Source of the DNA: Phycisphaerae bacterium
Lineage (GTDB): Bacteria; Planctomycetota; Phycisphaerae; UBA1845; PWPN01
NCBI GenBank assembly: GCA_030372985.1
Contig: JAUCQB010000140.1
Span: 1-64,000, forward strand
Direction of reading: 5' to 3'
DNA: 64,000 nucleotides
Shown here: one piece after another, positions 1 through 9,807 of the stretch
Layout of the letters: the number at the start of each line of letters is the position of its first letter
How positions within the stretch are numbered: position 1 is the first letter of the stretch
Notes under the pieces: generated by a model
Seen by the model: only the letters and a program-made list of their open reading frames with translations
Database searches by the model: none
What the model was told of the DNA's origin: nothing
Program-made: the position numbers and the translations under genes

Positions 1-33
1 CCAATAAATCTTGGTTAATTAGTGTTCTCCGTT

Positions 34-819
34 CTATTCCTTCGGGTACTGGGTGTTCAACGTTGATGCCCCGTGTGCCGGAACCAGGGGGGGGGGGTTG
101 GGGCCGGGCCCGGCCACGAGGGATGCGGCGCCGCCCGCCAGGGGATGAAGGCCTCGGGTGACAGTCACCGAAAGCAACGCCGCCGGTACGCCGTGCCCAC
201 TCACATCCAGCAGGTATACGGCAATCAGGTCATCATTGACCCGGACGATGTTGAGGGCATCACCGGCCAGCTCATCGCAGGGCCGGTACGACCAGGCAAA
301 GCTCAAACCGGGGACCTCCGGCAGGTTGTCCGGCAGGAGCGTCTGTTGGACGCGTGCGGCGGCGTCGAGGTCACGTTTCATGCGCTGATTCGCGCGCGAC
401 AGCTCCTGATTCTGCCGGTCGATCTTCGCAAACGCTTCCCGCAGCTGCTGCGTCATGCTGTTGAATGCCTTGGAGAAGCCCCCCATGAAATCGATGTGCT
501 GGCTCAGGTCGCCTCCGGCGATCTGTTGCGTTTTCCAGGTCAAGTGGCGGAGGTTCGCGTGAAGATTCTTGAACGACTGAAGGATGTGCATCCTGCCCGC
601 GGGCACGTCGAAGTCGAGCTCTCCTCGCGACAGGGCGGACATGGCGTCGGCGAGAGCGCGGTATTCGGTGGCGAACCGATTGGCATACTCCGCGACCTGT
701 CTGATCTCGTTTTCCGGATAATCCTTCGGCAGAACGACCGGCTCAGGGATCTCCCCCTTTAGAATGCGGTAAAACAGCTCCGTGATCCGGTCGATGTCCT
801 CTTCCCTTGCCTCTAACAT
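34..819 (-). CDS. SpoIIE/PP2C-type serine phosphatase with HAMP-like region, C-terminus truncated or frameshifted
   Basis: ARVQQTLLPDNLPEVPGLSFAWSYRPCDELAGD...LLDVSGHGVPAALLSVTVTR is typical of RsbU/SpoIIE phosphatases; the domain breaks off at an 11-G run near 88-98. Confidence 0.75.
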   Translation of the reverse strand: MLEAREEDIDRITELFYRILKGEIPEPVVLPKDYPENEIRQVAEYANRFATEYRALADAMSALSRGELDFDVPAGRMHILQSFKNLHANLRHLTWKTQQIAGGDLSQHIDFMGGFSKAFNSMTQQLREAFAKIDRQNQELSRANQRMKRDLDAAARVQQTLLPDNLPEVPGLSFAWSYRPCDELAGDALNIVRVNDDLIAVYLLDVSGHGVPAALLSVTVTRGLHPLAGGAASLVAGPGPNPPPLVPAHGASTLNTQYPKE

Positions 820-829
820 GGAGCGGCCT

Positions 830-1393
830 CTATGACGCAGCCTTCACGTCGAAGCGGCAGACCCGGTCGCCCGAGCACCAGCAGTCCACCTCCTTGACGA
901 GGAATGTCCTGCCGGTGTGGGCCGAGAGCAACCCGCTGATGAATCCCTCGTCGTAAGTGCAGATCTGCTCGTCGCACGCTGGCAGACCAGAACAGTCGAG
1001 ATCCTCGGCAACGGTCAAGGTGAAGGTCAGGTTCTCCACATCCCCTTTCTCGATCCGCAGGATGCCGATGCCCATTTCTCTCAGCACGTCCTGAAGCTGG
1101 GCAACGAAGTCGCTGAACGAGTCCCGCTTCGTGATGAGGTTCTCGTAGAAATGTCTTCCGGCGAGCTCGCCGGCAGCGTAGAAAACGCGATCCGCCGCCT
1201 CCACACCGTGCGCCCTGATGAGCACGTCCCGGAGCGTGAACTGCATGAGGCGGTAAACGGCAACGTGCGTGGTGAAACCCAGGTTGGGTCGCCCGGTGTC
1301 GATCCGTCCGAGCATCGCCCATTCAAAAACCGGTTTGGTTCGCTCCTCTTTGAACATTTGCTGCGTCTCCTTCTGAATCATTCTCAGACGCAC
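830..1393 (-). CDS. V4R (4-vinyl reductase) domain sensor protein
   Basis: AAGELAGRHF...CSGLPACDEQICTYDEGFISGLLSAHTGRTFLVKEVDCWCSGDRVCRFDV matches V4R C-terminal pattern. Confidence 0.7.
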   Translation of the reverse strand: MRLRMIQKETQQMFKEERTKPVFEWAMLGRIDTGRPNLGFTTHVAVYRLMQFTLRDVLIRAHGVEAADRVFYAAGELAGRHFYENLITKRDSFSDFVAQLQDVLREMGIGILRIEKGDVENLTFTLTVAEDLDCSGLPACDEQICTYDEGFISGLLSAHTGRTFLVKEVDCWCSGDRVCRFDVKAAS

Positions 1394-1620
1394 ACGCGTC
1401 GAAAGCCGCCGTGGATCATTCCCACCGAGTACTACGGCTGGGCCACTGTTCTCAGGACGATCTGCCCCGTGGCAAAGCCACGAGCAAACGCTGTGCCGCT
1501 CGATGTCCGAAGGCGATAAACGACGTTAGTCCTTCTGCCGCAAGAGGTTATGACCAAACACCCGGCGTGGACAATCACGAGCGGAGCAGGTGATTCTCCG
1601 GGATGTCGGAGTTTCATCCG

Positions 1621-3597
1621 TCATTTCGTGGGCACGCCCTCGCGGCGGATGCCGAGCTTTGCCATGCGACTCTCAAGAGTTGTGGGTTTGAGCCCGAGGA
1701 TTTCCGCCGCACCGTTCTTTCCGCGAATGCGCCAACCGGTCATGTCCAGTACCTGGCGGATGTGCTTCTGTTCGTTTTCCCTCATGGTCAGACGTCGCGT
1801 CGAAGGGGATGTCGTTCCGCCGGGCGGTTCGATCCACAGCTTGGCCCCCTTCGCCACGATCATGGCCCGTTCGATCACGTTTCGCAGTTCGCGCACGTTG
1901 CCCGGCCAGTGGTAACGCTGGAGTGCCTCTATGCTTTCCTTGGCAATGGAGTCGATGGTCTTGCCGAATCGTGTCGCGAACTCCTTCACGAACGCACTGA
2001 CCAGCACCATGATATCCTCGCGCCGTTCACGGAGCGGTGGCACCGTGATGGGGAACACGTTCAGCCGGTAATAGAGATCTTCTCGGAATCGCCCCTCGTG
2101 GACCGCTTTCTCAAGATCCCGGTTTGTAGCGGTGATGATGCGGACGTCCACGTCGATGGTCTTGGAGCTGCCGAGCCGCTCGATCTGCTTCTCCTGCAGG
2201 GCACGCAGCAGCTTCGCCTGGACTTCCGGCGGCAGGTCGCCGATTTCGTCAAGGAAGAGCGTGGATCCGTTGGCCATCTCGAACCGGCCCACCTGTTTCG
2301 ACAACGCCCCGGTGTAGGCCCCTTTCTCGCGGCCAAACAACTCGCTCTCAAGCAACGACGCAGGAATCGCCGCGCAGTTGACGCGCACCATCGTTCGACT
2401 GCGGCGAGGACTCATATCGTGAATGGCCGAGGCGATCAGTTCCTTGCCCGTGCCGGTCTCACCCAGCAGGAGAACCGTGGAATCCGTGAGTGCCACCTGC
2501 TCGGCCTGCGCCAGGACGTGCCTCAGCGCCCGGCTCTGGCCGACAATGCGGCCGTGTGCGTGCAAATCCTCCACCTCGCTGCGCAGACAGACATTCTCCT
2601 GCTGCAACTGATCGCGGAGTTGCCTGACTTCATCGTAGGCCTGCCGCAGCCTCTCCTCTGACCGCTTGCGCTCGGTGATGTCGGTATGCGAACCCGCCAT
2701 CCGGTACGGTCGTCCCTTGGCGTCCCTGAACGCCCTGCCGCGGGCGAGGATCCACCGGTAGCGCCCGTCCTTGCCGCGCAGACGATGCTCCAGCTCGTAT
2801 GTGGAGGCTTGGGCCGCGAGGTAGTCACGCAGAGCGGCTGTTACCCTGTCACGATCATCCGGATGCAACAACGCCTCCCAAGAGACAAAGGTATTTGCCA
2901 CTTCATGATCTTCGTAGCCGAGCATGGCTTTCCATCGCGGCGAGAAGTAGACCTCATCGCTCAGGATATCCCAGTCCCACAACCCATCGTTGGCGCCTTC
3001 GACGGCCAGAGCGAACCGCTCACGGCTCTGTCGCAGCGCCCTGTCGCTGCGTGCGCGGGCGATCGCATTGGCGAAGACCTCGGCCACGAGTTGAAGCCTT
3101 TTCACCAGACCTTCCGGCCAGCCTTCACGCTCTCGGGCCGACGCGAAGGCTAATGTGCCGAACACAGACCCTCCGGTCACCAGCGGGACGATGACGGCGG
3201 AGTTGGTGCCGAACCGGCCCAACGCCTCCCTGTCGCAAGCAGCTTCCGCGGGAAGATCGTCGAGTCTTGAGACCACGACCGTTTTTCCCCGCAGGACCTG
3301 TTCCAGCAGCCAGGGAACCAGCGTTCTGGCATTGGCCGGCGCCGGGGTGTGCGGCATCTCCTGACGCTGATAAACGTGGGTCAGCAGGAGCGTGTCAGGA
3401 TCTTCCTCACCTTGCTGCCATAAGGCGGAGCGATCGAGACCGAGGTGTTCGCAGATCCTGCGTTGGGTGTCCTTGATCTCGTGGTCCACCTGTTCAGACG
3501 GCAGGTTGATGAATCGTGCCGAGAGCTCGATCAGCAGCGATTCGATGCGCTCGCCGCTGTCCGACCGCATGTCTGACTGGGTATCTGATTGAGTCAT
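1621..3597 (-). CDS. Sigma-54-dependent transcriptional activator with GAF and PAS/PAC sensor domains
   Basis: GETGTGKELIASAIHDMSPR, ESELFGREKGAYTGA, GSTLFLDEIGDLP, C-terminal Fis-like HTH; start placed at MTQSDTQSD rather than ORF-track start at 3936. Confidence 0.9.
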   Translation of the reverse strand: MTQSDTQSDMRSDSGERIESLLIELSARFINLPSEQVDHEIKDTQRRICEHLGLDRSALWQQGEEDPDTLLLTHVYQRQEMPHTPAPANARTLVPWLLEQVLRGKTVVVSRLDDLPAEAACDREALGRFGTNSAVIVPLVTGGSVFGTLAFASAREREGWPEGLVKRLQLVAEVFANAIARARSDRALRQSRERFALAVEGANDGLWDWDILSDEVYFSPRWKAMLGYEDHEVANTFVSWEALLHPDDRDRVTAALRDYLAAQASTYELEHRLRGKDGRYRWILARGRAFRDAKGRPYRMAGSHTDITERKRSEERLRQAYDEVRQLRDQLQQENVCLRSEVEDLHAHGRIVGQSRALRHVLAQAEQVALTDSTVLLLGETGTGKELIASAIHDMSPRRSRTMVRVNCAAIPASLLESELFGREKGAYTGALSKQVGRFEMANGSTLFLDEIGDLPPEVQAKLLRALQEKQIERLGSSKTIDVDVRIITATNRDLEKAVHEGRFREDLYYRLNVFPITVPPLRERREDIMVLVSAFVKEFATRFGKTIDSIAKESIEALQRYHWPGNVRELRNVIERAMIVAKGAKLWIEPPGGTTSPSTRRLTMRENEQKHIRQVLDMTGWRIRGKNGAAEILGLKPTTLESRMAKLGIRREGVPTK

Positions 3598-3937
3598 CGG
3601 GATTTCCCCGCACAGGTGATCAGTTCGCTTCGCGCCCGATGCCGACGATGGATCACCACGCCGGCGGTCGATATCGAGATACCCGGCATCGCCTTCGCCC
3701 GTTCTCGCCATCCATCGCTCCCCCCGCGTCATGTCCGGCGCGCCGGGTCGGGCCAGCCAGTCGCGCAGCATCATAACGGGGAATCTCTGAAAACGACATC
3801 TCTCGGACCGGAGGCCGCCTTTCGATACCACGAAATACCGTATGGTCCTCCGACATTTCGGGGTCCCGGCGAAGCAAGCCGGGCTCAGGTCTGGATTCGA
3901 CGCTACATAACATCTTGTGAAACAAGCGGTTATCATA

Positions 3938-4240
3938 GACCAGGCTTGCTTCGCTGTTCATGGCATGCCGTTTGCCCTCTAGATCGCCCGTCGAGCACAC
4001 CCGGCGGATTTGGTCTGTCGTGCGCGGCTTGAAGGGCAGCACGATCACGCCCTTCGACATGGTGGTGCTCAACGGTCTGGACCGCTTTCATCTGGTGGGG
4101 GATCTGATCGATCGGCCGCCGCAATGAGGTGTTCGGGCCGCCGTCTTCAAGCAGGCGATCCGTGAGAGCTGATCGAGCACAGGCCACACATGGCCCGGTA
4201 CGGCGATGACATGCCGGCCATCAGCGGCTGGAAGCGGGGG
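3938..4240 (+). pseudogene. Decayed phosphoketolase C-terminal fragment
   Basis: [35 protein letters not shown] then GVRAAVFKQAIRES* then (shifted frame) LIEHRPHMARYGDDMPAISGWKRG; preceded by [14 protein letters not shown]. Confidence 0.75.
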
Positions 4241-6182
4241 CTGGAGCATCCGTTTGGCGGGAGGGCCACTTCCACCGAAAGGGACCGTTTGTGAAGAGAA
4301 CGCAGCGGAGGCATCATTGACCCGGCACGGCGACCCGCAAGACCATGCACCGGCGAACAGGCCGATACGAGAACGCGGCCTGGGTGTTGCGAGCGATCTG
4401 CGCGGCCGGATCGGCCCGGCTGTGCGGTTTGCGTTGGCCTTCGAGTTGCTCCGTTGGCTGGTCCTGGTTCCCTTGGGAGCCGGCTTACTGCGGCTCGCCC
4501 TGGAACGCTGGGGACGATGCTCGGTCGGTAACTTTGAGATCATCGCCTTCTTCACGTCTCCGCCCGGTCTGGCCGGCCTCCTGGGAATGGGCACAGTCGG
4601 ACTGACGACCCTGTATCTCGAGATTGCCGGGCTCATCCTGTTGTTGGCTGATCGACGTGCCACCTGGTGGGGGGTCTTCCAAACGCTCGGGAAACACTTT
4701 CTCCCTCTGCTCGGTCTCGGTCTGAGACAACTCGCGATCCTGATTCTGCTCGCAGCCCCGTTTCTGGCGGCGATCGGCGTTGTCTTGACGACGCTGTGGC
4801 AAGGCCGAGACCTGAACGGGCTGATTGTGCTGAAGCCGCCGGTGTTCTGGATTGCAGTGGCAGTGGGCGCCTGCCTGGCGGCGATCTGCGCCCTGATCGG
4901 CGGATACCTCATGCTCCGCTGGCTGCTGGCGTTGCCTGCCGTCCTGTTCGAGCCGGATGCCCGAGGCCGCAGGGCCTTGGTCCTCAGCGTCCGGCGGATG
5001 CGCGGTCGGCTTGTTTCCGTGTTCGGCCTCCTGCTTGCGTGGCTGGCGGTTGTGGTTCTGTTGTCAGCCGTGTTGATGAGTGCACTGCGGTCTGGCTCGG
5101 ACCGGTTGCTCGACCATGTGGGGCTGTCGTTGCCGGTCCTGCTGCCGGTCACGGCGATTGTGCTGATTGTGCACGGCATCGTTGCGATGCTTTTGTCTGT
5201 CCTGAGCAGCACCAGCTTTGCTTCCCTCGTGCTGGTCCTGTACCGGGAGGCCGTCGGCATGCCGCCGCCGGACCAGTGTCCCGTTCAACCGGCGATGAGC
5301 AAGCCCGGCGGGTTGCCTGTCCGATGGTGGATCGCAGGTGGTTCCGTCGCGGTCGTCGCAGCAGTGGGGCTTGTGTGCTGCGCCCTGCTGGGGCGTGTAC
5401 GCACGCACGAACACCTGGAGATCACCGCCCATCGCGGAGGTGCGGCCGTCGCCCCGGAGAACACGGCGGCGGCAATTCGCAAGGCAATCGAGGCCCAGGC
5501 CGATTGGGCGGAGATCGATGTGCAGCAGACCGTGGACGGTGCCATTGTTGTTTTGCATGACACCGACCTGGCCCGCGTGGGCGGTCTGCGACAACGCGTG
5601 GCGGACAGCACGTTGGCGCAGATCAAGTCCATAGATGCCGGGAGCGACTTCGGCGGCGAGTTTCAGGGTGAACGCGTGCCAACGCTGGACGAGCTGATTG
5701 CCGCCGCCGGCGAAAGGATCCGCCTCAACATCGAACTCAAGGCGGACAGGCCGGAGGCCATGGCTCCCTTGGTGCGAGCCGTACTGAATTCGGTGCGTCA
5801 GGCCGGGATTCTCCGCCGCTGCCGGTTGTGTTCTCAGTCGTACGACGGCCTTCGACTTGCTAGGCAAATGGAACCCGGGCTTCAGGTCGGATTCATCGCC
5901 GGAGCGAAACTCGGCGACCTCTCCAGACTCGATGTCGACTTCCTCATGGTGTCCCAGCGGTTGGCGACGCGAAAGCTTGTGGAAGCGGCCGGGACGCGGC
6001 ACATGGAGGTGCACGCCTGGACCATCAACGACCCTCAATTGCTCATCCCGCTTCTCGATCGGGGTGTAGCCAATATCATCACCGACAATCCGGCGGCCAT
6101 GCGGCGCCGACTGGAGGAGGTTCAACAACTGAATGCGGCCGAAAGGCTGCTGCTCCGAGCCCGGAACGCCCTGGCCGACTGA
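4206..6182 (+). CDS. Glycerophosphodiester phosphodiesterase with N-terminal multi-TM domain (true start probably downstream of 4206)
   Basis: ITAHRGGAAVAPENTAAAIRKAIEAQADWAEIDVQQTVDGAIVVLHDTDLARV is the GDPD signature; N-terminal half hydrophobic. Confidence 0.88.
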   Translation: MTCRPSAAGSGGWSIRLAGGPLPPKGTVCEENAAEASLTRHGDPQDHAPANRPIRERGLGVASDLRGRIGPAVRFALAFELLRWLVLVPLGAGLLRLALERWGRCSVGNFEIIAFFTSPPGLAGLLGMGTVGLTTLYLEIAGLILLLADRRATWWGVFQTLGKHFLPLLGLGLRQLAILILLAAPFLAAIGVVLTTLWQGRDLNGLIVLKPPVFWIAVAVGACLAAICALIGGYLMLRWLLALPAVLFEPDARGRRALVLSVRRMRGRLVSVFGLLLAWLAVVVLLSAVLMSALRSGSDRLLDHVGLSLPVLLPVTAIVLIVHGIVAMLLSVLSSTSFASLVLVLYREAVGMPPPDQCPVQPAMSKPGGLPVRWWIAGGSVAVVAAVGLVCCALLGRVRTHEHLEITAHRGGAAVAPENTAAAIRKAIEAQADWAEIDVQQTVDGAIVVLHDTDLARVGGLRQRVADSTLAQIKSIDAGSDFGGEFQGERVPTLDELIAAAGERIRLNIELKADRPEAMAPLVRAVLNSVRQAGILRRCRLCSQSYDGLRLARQMEPGLQVGFIAGAKLGDLSRLDVDFLMVSQRLATRKLVEAAGTRHMEVHAWTINDPQLLIPLLDRGVANIITDNPAAMRRRLEEVQQLNAAERLLLRARNALAD

Positions 6183-6352
6183 TTCGTACCGCGGCTGTTG
6201 GGTGGACGGTGCAAGTGCAGAGTGAGAAGTGACGAGGATGTTATCTGACGGGATCATCAACACACGGGCGGTTTTCGAGCTTTCAGGGGAAGCGTGATGA
6301 CACCACGAAGGCACCAGACCGTCTGGGTCGCGTCGAGCCAACGGGCCGGGCC

Positions 6353-8473
6353 TTGCCCGCACCGGAGGCGAAGGGAATAGCCGTGATACCTGTACAGACC
6401 GGCCGGAGTTCACCTCTCGGCGCCACCATAGCTGACGGCGGCGTCAACTTCAGCGTGTTTTCTCGAAACGCAAGAGGCGTGGAGTTGCTGTTCTTTGATC
6501 GCAAGGACGACGCGAAGCCCGCTCGCGTGATTCCCATTGATCCCTTGACCAACCGCACTTACCACTACTGGCACGCGTTCGTGCCGGGCGTGGGCCCGGG
6601 GCAAATCTACGGCTATCGGGTCGACGGCCCGTTTGATCCCGCCGGCGGGATGCGATTTGATCCCTTCAAGGTCCTTCTGGATCCCTACGGACGCGGCGTG
6701 GTGGTCCCGAAGAACTACAGCCGGCAAGCCGCTCGCGCGGAGGGTGACAACGCCGCGACAGCCATGAAGAGCGTGGTGGTCGATCCAGGCACGTATGACT
6801 GGGAAGGCGATATGCCGCTGAAACGCCTATCCGCGCGAACCATCATCTACGAGATGCACGTGCGCGGTTTCACGCGGCATCCCAACTCCGGCGTTCCGGC
6901 GAAGACCCGCGGCACGTTCGCCGGGCTGGTCGAGAAGATTCCGTACCTGCAGCAACTCGGCATCACCGCGGTCGAGCTCCTGCCTGTGTTCCAGTTCGAT
7001 GCCCAGCATGCACCGCCCGGACTGATCAACTACTGGGGTTATCAGCCGGTCTCGTTTTTTGCACCGCATCAGGCGTACAGCTCGCGTCAGGACCCCCTTG
7101 GACCCGTAAACGAGTTTCGCGACATGGTCAAGGCCTTGCACCGGGCCGGCATCGAGGTCATTCTCGACGTTGTGTTCAACCACACCGCGGAAAGTGACCA
7201 CACCGGGCCGACGCTCAGTTTTCGAGGGCTGGACAACAGCACGTACTATATCCTCGAAGAGGACCGCTCGCGTTACGCCAACTACAGCGGCTGCGGAAAC
7301 ACGCTTAACGCCAACCACTCGATTGTCCGGCGGATGATCGTGGACAGTCTTCGGTACTGGGTTGAACAGATGCACGTCGACGGCTTCCGGTTCGATCTCG
7401 CGTCGATCCTGGCACGAGATGCGTCGGGCCACGTGATGTCCAACCCGCCGGTACTGTGGGACATCGAGTCGGATCCGACGCTGGCGGGCACGAAGATCAT
7501 TGCGGAGGCCTGGGACGCAGCCGGCCTGTATCAGGTGGGCAGCTTCATCGGTGACAGTTGGAGGGAGTGGAACGGCCGGTTTCGCGATGATATTCGGGGC
7601 TTTTTCCGGTGTGATCGGGGCTCGGTGACGCGCCTGGCCGACCGGTTGCTGGGCAGCCCCGAAGTCTACGGCCACAAGCAGCGCGAGCCCGAGCAGAGCG
7701 TCAACTTCGTCACCTGCCACGACGGCTTCACGCTCAACGACCTCGTCTCCTACAGCCGGAAGCACAACGAGGCGAACGGTGAGAACAACCGCGACGGCGG
7801 CGACGATGATCGGAGCTGTAACTGCGGCATCGAGGGGCCGACCGAAGACCCCGCGGTGCAGCGGCTGCGCAACCGCCAGGTGAAAAACCTTTTGACCGTG
7901 ACGATGCTCTCGCTGGGTGTGCCGATGATCCTGATGGGAGATGAGGTGCGGCGCACGCAGCGGGGCAACAACAACGCGTACTGCCATGACGACGAAACGA
8001 GTTGGTTCGACTGGTCGCTGCTGAACGCGCACGCGGATGTGCACCGATTCGTGCAACTGCTTGCGGCACGTCGCCTGCTGCGCGATACGCAACACGAGCA
8101 CCGGCGGCTGAGTCTGAATGAACTGCTTCACCAGGCGAAGGGCGGCTGGCACGGTGTGAGACTCGGCCAACCGGACTGGGGCGACTGTTCTCACAGTCTG
8201 GCGTTCCACGCGGAGATGCCAGCGGAGGGCTTGTTCCTGTACATGATCCTGAACGCGTATTGGGAACCGCTGGACTTTGAGTTGCCGCCCGTGGACAACG
8301 GCGAGCGACACCCTTGGTGCAGATGGATCGACACCGCCCTCGATTCGCCGCACGACATTGTCGGCTGGCGGTCGTCGCCGCCGGTTCCAGGCTATATCTA
8401 TCGAGCCGAGGCGAGATCCGTAGTGGTGCTTTTCGCACACGTTGTGACCCGGACTGAGGCGTCCGACTCGTGA
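6353..8473 (+). CDS. glgX: Glycogen debranching enzyme GlgX (isoamylase family)
   Basis: GVNFSVFSRNARGVELLFFD, YEMHVRGFTRHPNSGV, ILDVVFNHTAESD, VDGFRFDLASIL, RRTQRGNNNAYCHDDETSWFDW. Confidence 0.93.
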   Translation: MPAPEAKGIAVIPVQTGRSSPLGATIADGGVNFSVFSRNARGVELLFFDRKDDAKPARVIPIDPLTNRTYHYWHAFVPGVGPGQIYGYRVDGPFDPAGGMRFDPFKVLLDPYGRGVVVPKNYSRQAARAEGDNAATAMKSVVVDPGTYDWEGDMPLKRLSARTIIYEMHVRGFTRHPNSGVPAKTRGTFAGLVEKIPYLQQLGITAVELLPVFQFDAQHAPPGLINYWGYQPVSFFAPHQAYSSRQDPLGPVNEFRDMVKALHRAGIEVILDVVFNHTAESDHTGPTLSFRGLDNSTYYILEEDRSRYANYSGCGNTLNANHSIVRRMIVDSLRYWVEQMHVDGFRFDLASILARDASGHVMSNPPVLWDIESDPTLAGTKIIAEAWDAAGLYQVGSFIGDSWREWNGRFRDDIRGFFRCDRGSVTRLADRLLGSPEVYGHKQREPEQSVNFVTCHDGFTLNDLVSYSRKHNEANGENNRDGGDDDRSCNCGIEGPTEDPAVQRLRNRQVKNLLTVTMLSLGVPMILMGDEVRRTQRGNNNAYCHDDETSWFDWSLLNAHADVHRFVQLLAARRLLRDTQHEHRRLSLNELLHQAKGGWHGVRLGQPDWGDCSHSLAFHAEMPAEGLFLYMILNAYWEPLDFELPPVDNGERHPWCRWIDTALDSPHDIVGWRSSPPVPGYIYRAEARSVVVLFAHVVTRTEASDS

Positions 8474-8535
8474 TGGGGCTGCTACCTCTGATATGATGGG
8501 CCGGCCGGCTTCCGGCGGCCAGGAGACAAGACAAC

Positions 8536-9759
8536 ATGACCACTTCCCATGCCAGGCTCGGTCGGTTTGAGCTGTTCACGATCATTGTCCTGTCGATCGC
8601 CACAGGTTGCGGGATGCCGACTCGCCGGCACGCAGTCCCAGCGGATGCCCAGGACCGGGCGGTGATCCATGGCCTGCCGCGGTCGGTGCGCACTTGGGGC
8701 GCTGTCGTGGACCCGGAGTTCCAGCAAGAGCTGCTCGAATCGCTGCAACGCGAACAGGCGTACCGCGCCAGTTGCGGTCAAACCGGCCCGCTGCCTCCGG
8801 CCCAATTCCTGGCGATCTCCGGCGGCGGCGCGAACGGCGCCTTCACCGCCGGGCTGCTCAACGGCTGGACCGCCGCCGGTAACCGCCCGCGGTTCAAGGC
8901 CGTCACCGGAATCAGCACCGGGGCCCTGATCGCTCCGTTCGTGTTCCTGGGGCCGGAGTACGACGCGACTCTGCGGCAGTTCTACACGGGAGTCGCGACA
9001 AAGGACATCCTGACGCCGCGCAACAAGCTGGCCGCTCTCTTTGATGACGCGCTGGCGGACAACGCACCGCTCCGAAAGCTGGTCGCAGGCCTGGTCGATC
9101 AGAAGCTGCTGGACGGCATCGGCGAGGAGTATTGCAGGGGCCGTCTCCTGCTCATCGGAACCACGAACCTGGATGCCCAGCGGGAGGTGGTCTGGAACGT
9201 CGGAGCCATCGCCGTCAGCGGCTATCCGCACGCCCTGGAATTGGTGCGAGACATTATGATCGCTTCTGCGGCCATTCCCGCGGCCTTCCCGCCGGTGATG
9301 ATTGACGTTGAGGTTGACGGGCAGCACTACCAGGAGATGCATGTGGATGGCGGGACGGTCACGCAGGTGTTCCTCTACCCGCCTTCGCTGAAGGTCAGGG
9401 AGGTCGCCGAGGCCGCGGGCGTCGAGCGCGAGCGCCGTGTCTACATCATCCGCAACGCTCGACTCGAACCCGATTGGGCGGACACGCCGCGCCGCACACT
9501 CAGCATCGCCGGCCGCGCGGTCTCCTCGTTGATTGCCACCCAGGGTATCGGCGACCTGTACCGGACCTATGTAAATGCTCAGCGCGACGGGATCGACTAC
9601 AACCTGGTATGCATCCCCGATGCTTTCAGGCTCCAGGCCAAGGAGCCCTTTGACCGGGAGTATATGCAGAAGCTGTTCGACGTCGGATTCGAGATGGGAC
9701 GCAAGGGCGGATTCTGGAAGAAGGTACCGCCCGCGTTTGAAGCCAAGTCACGAAGCTGA
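8536..9759 (+). CDS. Patatin-like phospholipase, probable lipoprotein
   Basis: ISGGGANGAFTAGLLNGW, TGISTGALIAPF (GxSxG), DGGTVTQVF; N-terminal hydrophobic segment ending TGCG. Confidence 0.85.
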   Translation: MTTSHARLGRFELFTIIVLSIATGCGMPTRRHAVPADAQDRAVIHGLPRSVRTWGAVVDPEFQQELLESLQREQAYRASCGQTGPLPPAQFLAISGGGANGAFTAGLLNGWTAAGNRPRFKAVTGISTGALIAPFVFLGPEYDATLRQFYTGVATKDILTPRNKLAALFDDALADNAPLRKLVAGLVDQKLLDGIGEEYCRGRLLLIGTTNLDAQREVVWNVGAIAVSGYPHALELVRDIMIASAAIPAAFPPVMIDVEVDGQHYQEMHVDGGTVTQVFLYPPSLKVREVAEAAGVERERRVYIIRNARLEPDWADTPRRTLSIAGRAVSSLIATQGIGDLYRTYVNAQRDGIDYNLVCIPDAFRLQAKEPFDREYMQKLFDVGFEMGRKGGFWKKVPPAFEAKSRS

Positions 9760-9807
9760 CCGGCGTACCGGCCGGAGAAGCCTGCAGCGTGAGAGACAGG
9801 TTGGGTT

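Noticed and set aside
1603-2661. 352-aa plus-strand ORF
   Set aside because: Antisense to the AAA domain of the sigma-54 activator.
3870-3953. Inverted repeat CGAAGCAAGCC / GGCTTGCTTCG upstream of the activator, possible enhancer site
   Set aside because: Right arm is inside the phosphoketolase relic and the arms are 62 bp apart; not convincing as an operator.
3961-3975. TGGCATGCCGTTTGC, a spacing-correct match to the sigma-54 -24/-12 consensus, oriented toward GDPD and next to a sigma-54 activator
   Set aside because: It lies within the decayed phosphoketolase coding remnant (HGMPFAL), so a chance match is likely; 5' RACE would be needed.
6827-8440. 537-aa minus-strand ORF
   Set aside because: Antisense to clearly coding glgX; Arg/Val/Pro-rich composition typical of high-GC shadow ORFs.
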